Below are positions 1 through 5,031 of a DNA stretch of 6,185 nucleotides, piece by piece. Within the stretch, counting starts at the first letter, position 1, and each line of letters starts with the position of its first letter. A model generated the notes under the pieces. The model did no database searches and had not been told where the DNA came from. It was given only the letters and a program-made list of their open reading frames with translations. The translations under genes were made by a program, and so were the position numbers. The DNA is from an uncultured Caulobacteraceae bacterium (lineage in GTDB: Bacteria; Pseudomonadota; Alphaproteobacteria; Caulobacterales; Caulobacteraceae), in contig CAMLRH010000161.1 of NCBI GenBank assembly GCA_946482375.1, positions 1-6,185 of the forward strand. The letters are read 5' to 3'.

Positions 1-64
1 CGGGACCCAGGGGCCGCATCCATGACTCTGGGTCCCGGATCGCCTTCGGCGTCCGGGATGACGG
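1..64 (+). repeat. Palindromic intergenic repeat, copy A (cut by left edge)
   Basis: A short non-coding palindromic element that stops 6 bp from the stop codon of the beta-subunit gene. It contains a perfect 10-bp inverted repeat, CGGGACCCAG at 1-10 and CTGGGTCCCG at 28-37. A GCCTTCGGC mini-palindrome and the end motif CCGGGATGACGG follow. It aligns with the second copy at 3007-3073 in the same orientation, with 59 of 67 alignment columns identical by hand count; the differences cluster in the hairpin loop. The outer left arm seen in copy B would lie beyond the window edge. Because it sits just downstream of the last gene of the minus-strand operon, its transcript hairpin could act as a 3' end or stabilising element. 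No T-tract is visible, so I do not call it a rho-independent terminator. It resembles REP-like elements scattered through alphaproteobacterial genomes; the family name is not assigned. Confidence 0.8.
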
Positions 65-70
65 AAGTTG

Positions 71-1126
71 TTAGCGAAGCGCGGCGTTGATGGCGTCCAG
101 CGCCTTCGAGCCCGGCACCAGTTCGGCGTCGGTAAGCTGGTTCAAAGGCTTGGCCACGGTGGACAGGGCCTCGTGCAGGTCCTCGGCGTCGGGCTCGATG
201 TAGAGCAGGCCCGTGACCACCTCGCCGGCCGCATTGCGTTCAGCCAGGAATGCCTGGGCCGCCGTGCGGTCGGTGGGGTCGTAGTCGGCGGCGACCTTGC
301 GCAGGTTCAGGACCGTGCCGTCGTGCTGGGTGATCGAGACCACCTCGCCCGGTGCGTACTCGGCCGTGATCGGCGCGCGGCCGAGCATGACGTCGAGCTT
401 GTTCACCGCCTCGTTGTGCTCGCGCACCCAGTCGAAGCTCTTGGTCGAACCCGCGTGGTTGTTGAAGGCGACGCAGGGGCTGATGACGTCGATGAAGGCC
501 GCGCCCTTGTGCCTCAGCGCCGCCTTGATCAGCGGCACGAGCTGGTCCTTGTCGCCGGAGAAGGACCGCGCCACGAAACTGGCGCCGAGCTGCAGCGCCA
601 TGCCGACCAGGTCGATGCCGCTGTCGTGGTTGACCACGCCCTTCTTCGACTTCGAACCCCGGTCGGCGGTGGCGGAGAACTGCCCCTTGGTCAGGCCGTA
701 CACGCCGTTGTTCTCGACGATGTAGGCCATGGAGACCCCGCGCCGCATGGCGTGCGCGAACTGGCCCAAGCCAATTGACGCGCTGTCGCCGTCGCCGGAA
801 ACGCCGAGATAGATCAGCTCGCGGTTGGCGAGGTTGGCGCCGGTCAAAACAGAGGGCATGCGGCCATGCACGGTGTTGAAGCCGTGGCTGGCGCCCAGGA
901 AGTAGTCCGGCGTCTTCGACGAGCAGCCGATGCCCGACAGCTTGGCCAGCCGATGCGGCTCCAGGTCGATCTCGAAGCAGGCCTGGACGATGGCGGCGCT
1001 GATCGAGTCGTGGCCGCAGCCGGCGCATAGCGTCGAGACCTTCCCCTCGTAGTCGCGGCGGGTGAAGCCCAGCGCGTTCTTGTTCAGCGACGGGTGATGG
1101 AAGGCGGGCTTGGCGATGTAGGTCAT
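71..1126 (-). CDS. korB: 2-oxoacid:acceptor oxidoreductase, beta subunit (thiamine diphosphate-binding)
   Basis: Catalytic beta subunit (351 aa) of a cytoplasmic 2-oxoacid:ferredoxin oxidoreductase-type enzyme, which binds thiamine diphosphate and one [4Fe-4S] cluster and, with alpha, oxidises a 2-oxoacid plus CoA to an acyl-CoA. What is visible: CAGCGH at residues 34-39, GIGCSS at 65-70 and SPC ending at C218. These supply the four expected cluster ligands C34, C37, C68 and C218, the pattern known from archaeal OFOR beta subunits. The thiamine diphosphate motif starts with GDGD at 111-114 and ends with the NN pair at 139-140. GVYGLTKGQFS follows at 141-151. Length is in the upper range for the family, because of a C-terminal extension after about residue 250. 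The ATG overlaps the alpha stop as ATGA, and a GGGGAG ribosome site lies 8 nt upstream, so start and translational coupling are well supported. 2-oxoglutarate is inferred as substrate from resemblance to KorB; pyruvate or another 2-oxoacid is not excluded. No broken motif was seen. Confidence 0.93.
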   Translation of the reverse strand: MTYIAKPAFHHPSLNKNALGFTRRDYEGKVSTLCAGCGHDSISAAIVQACFEIDLEPHRLAKLSGIGCSSKTPDYFLGASHGFNTVHGRMPSVLTGANLANRELIYLGVSGDGDSASIGLGQFAHAMRRGVSMAYIVENNGVYGLTKGQFSATADRGSKSKKGVVNHDSGIDLVGMALQLGASFVARSFSGDKDQLVPLIKAALRHKGAAFIDVISPCVAFNNHAGSTKSFDWVREHNEAVNKLDVMLGRAPITAEYAPGEVVSITQHDGTVLNLRKVAADYDPTDRTAAQAFLAERNAAGEVVTGLLYIEPDAEDLHEALSTVAKPLNQLTDAELVPGSKALDAINAALR

Positions 1127-2982
1127 TGGGCCATCTCCCCTTTCGACGTGGCGTCCGTCGCCCCCATGCCGGACCTCAGCGCCTGGGTGATGAAGCGCGC
1201 CGTGATCGGCGTGCCGTCGTAGTGCAGCACCTTCACCAGCCGCGCCGGATCGACGCCGCCTTCGTTGATCAGCAGGCCGCGCAGCTGGGCGTCGCGGTTC
1301 TGCTCGATGACGAAGACAAGCTCGTGGGCGGCGATGAAGTCGAAGATCTCGCCCGCGAACGGGAAGGCGCGCACCCGCATGGCGTCGATGTGCAGCCCCT
1401 GCCCTTCAAGCTGGTGCAGCGCCTCGTCCATGGCGGGCGACGTCGAGCCGTAGAAGATGACGCCATAGGGCGTCTGCTTCGTCGCCCGGCGCGACAGCGG
1501 CGCGGGCACCAGCGACTTGGCGGTTTCGAATTTCCTGAGCAGCCGCTCCATGTTGTCGACATAGACCGCACCCTCTTCCGAGTAGCGGGCGTAGCGGTCG
1601 CGGGAAGTGCCGCGGGTGAAGTAGGCGCCCTTGGACGGGTGCGTGGCCGGATAGGTGCGGTAGGGAATGCCGTCGCCGTTTACGTCGAGGTAGCGGCCAA
1701 AGTCGGCGCCCGCCTCCAGCATCTCGGCCGTCATCACCTTGCCGCGGTCGAGCTGGCGCGTGTCGTCCCACTGGAAGGGCGCGGTCAGCCACTCGTTCAT
1801 GCCCATGTCGAGGTCGAGCATGACGAACACAGTGGTTTGAAGCCGGTCGGCGAGGTCGAAGGCGGCGGCCCCGAACTCGAAGCATTCGCCGGGGCCTTCG
1901 GGCAGCAGCAGGACGTGCTTGGTGTCGCCATGGCCGGCGTAGGCGCAGCCGATGATGTCCGACTGCTGGGTGCGCGTCGGCATGCCGGTCGACGGGCCGC
2001 CGCGCTGGACGTCGAAGATCACCGCCGGGATTTCGGCGAAGTAGGAAAGGCCGATGAACTCGGTCATCAGCGAAATGCCCGGCCCCGAGGTGCAGGTGAA
2101 GGCGCGCGCCCCATTCCAGCCGGCGCCGACGACGATGCCGATGGAGGCAATCTCGTCCTCCGCCTGGACGATGGCGTGGCGGCCCTCGCCCGTCTCGGGG
2201 TCGGTGCGCAGCTTCTTGCAGTAGTCGGTGAAGGCTTCCGCCAGCGAGGTCGAGGGCGTGATCGGATACCAGGCGCAGACCGTCGCGCCGCCGTAGACCG
2301 CGCCCAGCGCCGCGGCCGAATTGCCATCGACGAAGATGCGGTCGCCGACGCCGTCGGCCTTCTTCACCTGCAGGCCCAGCGGCGCCATGTGGTCGCGGGC
2401 GTAGGAGAGGCCGATGTTCAGCGCCTCGATGTTGGCCGGGATCAGCTTGGGCTTTGAGGCATACTCCTCGGCCAGCAGGCTCTCCACCACCGCCTGGTCG
2501 ATGCCGAGCAGATAGGTCAGCGCGCCGAGATAGATGATGTTCTTCAACACCTTGCGCTGCGAGGGCTCGGTGTAGGCGGCGTTGCAGAGCTGCGTCAGCG
2601 GCAGGCCGACGACATTGACGTCATCCCTGAACTTCGACGGCGGCAGGGGCTTGGTGGCGTCGTAGAAGAGGTAGCCGCCGGGCTCGATCTCGGCGAGGTC
2701 GCGGTCCCAGGTCTGCGGGTTCATGGCGACCATCAGGTCGACGCCGCCGCGCCGTCCGAGCCACCCGGCGCCGCTGAGGCGCACCTCGTACCAGGTCGGC
2801 AGGCCCTGGATGTTCGACGGGAAGATGTTGCGCGCCGCCACCGGCACGCCGGACCGCAGGATCGCCTTCACGAACAGCCCGTTGGCGCTGGCCGAACCGG
2901 ACCCGTTCACGTTGGCGAACTTGATGACGAAGTCGTTCGTGGCGGAGAGGGCTTTAGGCACAGTCGCCCCCAGCTTCGTCAT
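1123..2982 (-). CDS. korA: 2-oxoacid:acceptor oxidoreductase, fused gamma-alpha subunit
   Basis: Alpha partner (619 aa) of the thiamine-dependent 2-oxoacid oxidoreductase, in the form where the gamma domain is fused in front of alpha. The gamma domain spans about residues 16-200, with NGSGSASANGLF at 26-37, GRRGGVD at 76-82 and MNPQTW at 87-92. The alpha pyrimidine-binding domain starts near 216 and shows YPITPSTS at 239-246, QAEDEIAS at 273-280, TSGPG at 298-302 and GPSTGMPTRTQQSD at 329-342; the YPITP and PTRT elements are the 2-oxoacid-recognition region in characterised OFORs. A C-terminal domain covers about 505-600 and includes VIEQNRDAQL at 558-567. No CxxC cluster motif is present, so alpha itself should carry no Fe-S centre. 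The ATG used lies within the edge of a palindromic repeat and has no purine-rich ribosome site. A GTG at 2961-2959 (codon 8), preceded by GGGGG at 5-nt spacing, is a credible alternative giving 612 aa. Family homology begins around N16, so either start keeps all domains. Substrate is inferred as 2-oxoglutarate. Confidence 0.92.
   Translation of the reverse strand: MTKLGATVPKALSATNDFVIKFANVNGSGSASANGLFVKAILRSGVPVAARNIFPSNIQGLPTWYEVRLSGAGWLGRRGGVDLMVAMNPQTWDRDLAEIEPGGYLFYDATKPLPPSKFRDDVNVVGLPLTQLCNAAYTEPSQRKVLKNIIYLGALTYLLGIDQAVVESLLAEEYASKPKLIPANIEALNIGLSYARDHMAPLGLQVKKADGVGDRIFVDGNSAAALGAVYGGATVCAWYPITPSTSLAEAFTDYCKKLRTDPETGEGRHAIVQAEDEIASIGIVVGAGWNGARAFTCTSGPGISLMTEFIGLSYFAEIPAVIFDVQRGGPSTGMPTRTQQSDIIGCAYAGHGDTKHVLLLPEGPGECFEFGAAAFDLADRLQTTVFVMLDLDMGMNEWLTAPFQWDDTRQLDRGKVMTAEMLEAGADFGRYLDVNGDGIPYRTYPATHPSKGAYFTRGTSRDRYARYSEEGAVYVDNMERLLRKFETAKSLVPAPLSRRATKQTPYGVIFYGSTSPAMDEALHQLEGQGLHIDAMRVRAFPFAGEIFDFIAAHELVFVIEQNRDAQLRGLLINEGGVDPARLVKVLHYDGTPITARFITQALRSGMGATDATSKGEMAQ
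1135..1140 (-). promoter_or_regulatory. Ribosome binding site of the beta-subunit gene
   Basis: On the minus strand this reads GGGGAG, 8 nt before the ATG at 1126, inside the last codons of the alpha gene. Together with the ATGA stop/start overlap it indicates coupled translation of alpha and beta, as expected for subunits made in equal amounts. Confidence 0.7.
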
Positions 2983-3073
2983 CCCGGCCGGAGCGCAGCG
3001 AAGAGCCGGGACCCAGGGGCCACGGCTGTGACTCCTGGGTCCCGGATCGGCCTTCGGCCGTCCGGGATGACGG
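2977..3073 (+). repeat. Palindromic intergenic repeat, copy B (complete)
   Basis: A nested palindrome filling almost all of the 99-bp gap between the flavoprotein and alpha genes. The outer arms are an 11-bp perfect inverted repeat, CGTCATCCCGG at 2977-2987 and CCGGGATGACG at 3062-3072. Inside is a 12-bp perfect inverted repeat, CCGGGACCCAGG at 3006-3017 and CCTGGGTCCCGG at 3034-3045, with a 16-nt loop. A third small hairpin (CGGCC TTC GGCCG) sits at 3048-3060. Its right end is 8 bp from the flavoprotein stop, and its left arm contains the annotated ATG of the alpha gene (CAT at 2980-2982). It is in direct orientation relative to copy A at the left edge. In the polycistronic transcript it would fold into a strong structure, which could affect mRNA stability or alpha translation. 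It shows no coding capacity for a transposase, so it is a non-autonomous REP-like element. Confidence 0.88.
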
Positions 3074-3081
3074 GAAAAGGA

Positions 3082-4866
3082 TCAACGCCCGCATGCGCCG
3101 CCTCCGGCATGGGTCATGTCGAGCAGGAACTTCTGCATGTCCCAGGCGCCCGTCGGGCAGCGCTCGGCGCAGAGGCCGCAGTGCAGGCAGACGTCCTCGT
3201 CCTTCACCATCACCCGCCCGGTCGGCAGGGTGGCGGAGACATAGAGGTCCTGTTCGGTGTTGAGCGCCGGCGCCTTCAGCCGGGGCCGCAGGTCCTCCTC
3301 ATCGCCGTTGGCGGTGAAGGTGATGCAGTCGGTCGGGCAGATGTCGACGCAGGCGTCGCATTCGATGCACAGCGGTGTCGCAAACACCGTCTGGACGTCG
3401 CAGTTCAGGCAGCGCTGAGTCTCGCGGTAGCCGAGCGCCTGGTCAAAGCCGAGCTCGACCTCAGCCTTCACGTTGGACAGCGCCTTCTTCGTCTCCAGCA
3501 ACGGGACCTTGAAGCGGTCCTCGGCGGAGATGTCGTTGTCGTAGCTCCACTCGTGGATGCCCATCTTCTGCGAGGTCATGTTGACCCCCGGCGGCGGGCG
3601 CAGCGCCACGTCCTGCCCGCGGCAGAAGCGGTCGATGGAGATGGCCGCGTCATGGCCGTGGGCGACCGCCCAGATGATGTTCTTGGGCCCGAACGCCGCG
3701 TCGCCGCCGAAGAAGACCTTCGGGTTGGTCGACTGCATGGTGATCTGGTTGACCACCGGCATGTCCCACTCGTCGAACTCCAGCCCGATGTCGCGCTCGA
3801 TCCAGGGGAAGGCGTTCTCCTGGCCGATGGCGAGGAGCACGTCGTCGCATTCGAAGTGCTGGTCGGGCTCGCCGGTGGGCACGAGCTTGCGGCGGCCCTT
3901 CTCGTCGATGACCGGCTCGACCTGTTCGAAACGCACGCCGGTCAGCCTGCCGTTCTCGTGGGTGAAGGACTTCGGCACGAGGTAGTTGAGGATCGGAATG
4001 CCCTCGTGCATCGCGTCCTCTTTTTCCCACGGCGAGGCCTTCATCTCCTCGAAGCCGGAGCGGACGATGACCTTGACGTCGTCGCCGCCCAGACGGCGCG
4101 AGGTGCGGCAGCAGTCCATGGCGGTGTTGCCGCCGCCGAGCACGATGACGCGGCGGCCGATCTTCGAGATATGGCCGAAGGAGACGTTCGACAGCCAGTC
4201 GATGCCGATGTGGATGTTGGCGGCGGCCTCCTGGCGGCCGGGAATGTCGAGGTCGCGGCCGCGCGGCGCACCGGAGCCGATGAAGACGGCGTCGAAGTCC
4301 TCGGCGAGCAGGCTCTTGAGGCTGTCGATGCGCTCATTGCGAATCTGTGGGCCGAGCGCGGTGACATAGCCGACCTCTTCGTCGATCACCTCTTCAGGCA
4401 GGCGGAAGCGAGGAATCTGGCTGCGGATCATGCCCCCGCCACGCGCGTCGGGATCGAAGATGGCGATGTCGTAGCCGAGCGGCGCGAGGTCGCGCGCCAC
4501 GGTCAGCGAAGCCGGCCCGGCGCCCACGCAGGCGACCTTGAAGCCCAGCTTTTTTTCCGCCACCGGCGGCAGGCGATCGGCGATGTCGTCCTTGTTGTCG
4601 GCGGCGACGCGCTTGAGGCGGCAGATGGCCACCGGCTCCTCGTCCACCCGGCCGCGGCGGCAGGCGGGTTCGCACGGCCGGTCGCAGGTCCGCCCGAGAA
4701 TCCCCGGGAAGACGTTGGACTTCCAGTTGACCATGTAGGCGTCTGTGTAACGCCCAGCCGCGATCAGCCGGATGTATTCCGGCACGGGCGTGTGGGCCGG
4801 ACAGGCCCACTGACAATCGACGACCTTGTGAAAGTACTCGGGCGCCTCGGTATTCGTCGGCTCCAC
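3082..4866 (-). CDS. GltD-like FAD/NAD(P)H oxidoreductase with C-terminal 2x[4Fe-4S] ferredoxin domain
   Basis: A 594-aa cytoplasmic flavoprotein resembling the glutamate synthase small subunit, predicted to exchange electrons between NAD(P)(H), FAD and the 2-oxoacid oxidoreductase encoded downstream. Domain order: an N-terminal helical Fe-S domain with C18, C22, C61, C65, C69 and C82 (DCQWACP, CDRPCEPACRRG); an FAD-binding Rossmann motif GAGPAS at 115-120; an NAD(P)H-binding motif GGGNTAMD at 244-251, with R269 just after the next strand; the second FAD motif GGDAAFGP at 387-394; then a ferredoxin domain with C500/C503/C506/C510 and C560/C563/C566/C570. C486, C489 (RCLNCD) and C514 are extra cysteines. 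It is much longer than an ordinary GltD because of the C-terminal ferredoxin part. Start is GTG, supported by AGGGAG 6 nt upstream; it is the first gene of the operon. It is not glutamate synthase itself, because no large GltB subunit is adjacent. It corresponds in role to the flavin subunit of the Azoarcus evansii 2-oxoglutarate:NADP+ oxidoreductase (recalled). NADP rather than NAD preference is inferred. Confidence 0.9.
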   Translation of the reverse strand: MEPTNTEAPEYFHKVVDCQWACPAHTPVPEYIRLIAAGRYTDAYMVNWKSNVFPGILGRTCDRPCEPACRRGRVDEEPVAICRLKRVAADNKDDIADRLPPVAEKKLGFKVACVGAGPASLTVARDLAPLGYDIAIFDPDARGGGMIRSQIPRFRLPEEVIDEEVGYVTALGPQIRNERIDSLKSLLAEDFDAVFIGSGAPRGRDLDIPGRQEAAANIHIGIDWLSNVSFGHISKIGRRVIVLGGGNTAMDCCRTSRRLGGDDVKVIVRSGFEEMKASPWEKEDAMHEGIPILNYLVPKSFTHENGRLTGVRFEQVEPVIDEKGRRKLVPTGEPDQHFECDDVLLAIGQENAFPWIERDIGLEFDEWDMPVVNQITMQSTNPKVFFGGDAAFGPKNIIWAVAHGHDAAISIDRFCRGQDVALRPPPGVNMTSQKMGIHEWSYDNDISAEDRFKVPLLETKKALSNVKAEVELGFDQALGYRETQRCLNCDVQTVFATPLCIECDACVDICPTDCITFTANGDEEDLRPRLKAPALNTEQDLYVSATLPTGRVMVKDEDVCLHCGLCAERCPTGAWDMQKFLLDMTHAGGGACGR

Positions 4867-5031
4867 CTCTTACTCCCTAACGCCCCCGTCCCCCGAACGC
4901 TTTCTGCGAAGCGTTTCGAACAGATGTTAGGACGCTCCTCTGCGTCGCGCCACAGGCATTTCTTGCGCGGATCGAAGGGTCGCAGGTAGGCGTTGTTCCC
5001 GGACCACAGCGGGCGGGCGACCAAGCTACGA
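4867..5031. promoter_or_regulatory. Divergent intergenic region with a small inverted repeat
   Basis: This 165-bp gap separates the minus-strand redox operon from the plus-strand GH15 gene and must hold the promoters of both, unless the GH15 gene has one further upstream. A perfect 7-bp inverted repeat with a 6-nt spacer, AACGCTT at 4896-4902 and AAGCGTT at 4909-4915, lies about 30-50 nt before the flavoprotein start. It could be an operator or a leader hairpin. I see no convincing -35/-10 pair on either strand and no open reading frame that looks like a gene. The regulator, if any, cannot be named from the sequence. Confidence 0.45.
4873..4878 (-). promoter_or_regulatory. Ribosome binding site deciding the GTG start of the flavoprotein
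   Basis: The minus strand reads AGGGAG, separated by 6 nt from a GTG at 4866-4864. No ATG lies between this site and the conserved DCQWACP region in the same frame, so this site fixes the non-ATG start. Confidence 0.7.

Noticed and set aside
1..64. Copy A as a rho-independent terminator of the operon
   Set aside because: The stem is strong but no T-tract follows in the transcription direction within the window, and the same element occurs inside the operon, so a terminator call is not supported.
68..778. A 236-codon plus-strand open frame opposite the beta gene
   Set aside because: Low-complexity composition typical of a GC-rich shadow, and it lies wholly over the well-supported beta-subunit gene.
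1126..2457. A 443-codon open frame on the plus strand opposite the alpha gene
   Set aside because: Same antisense shadow pattern; the minus strand encodes the conserved gamma-alpha motifs over the whole stretch.
3082..4866. Annotation as glutamate synthase small subunit (GltD)
   Set aside because: The core resembles GltD, but there is no GltB neighbour, a ferredoxin domain is added at the C-terminus, and the operon partners are 2-oxoacid oxidoreductase subunits.
3028..4989. A 653-codon open frame on the plus strand opposite the flavoprotein gene
   Set aside because: It is an antisense shadow of high-GC coding DNA. Its translation is rich in R, A, V, H and D with no recognisable domain, while the minus strand shows clear FAD, NAD(P) and Fe-S motifs.
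4918..5031. A specific sigma-70-type promoter for the GH15 gene
   Set aside because: Weak TTG-containing hexamers can be found but none is paired with a credible -10 element at proper spacing.
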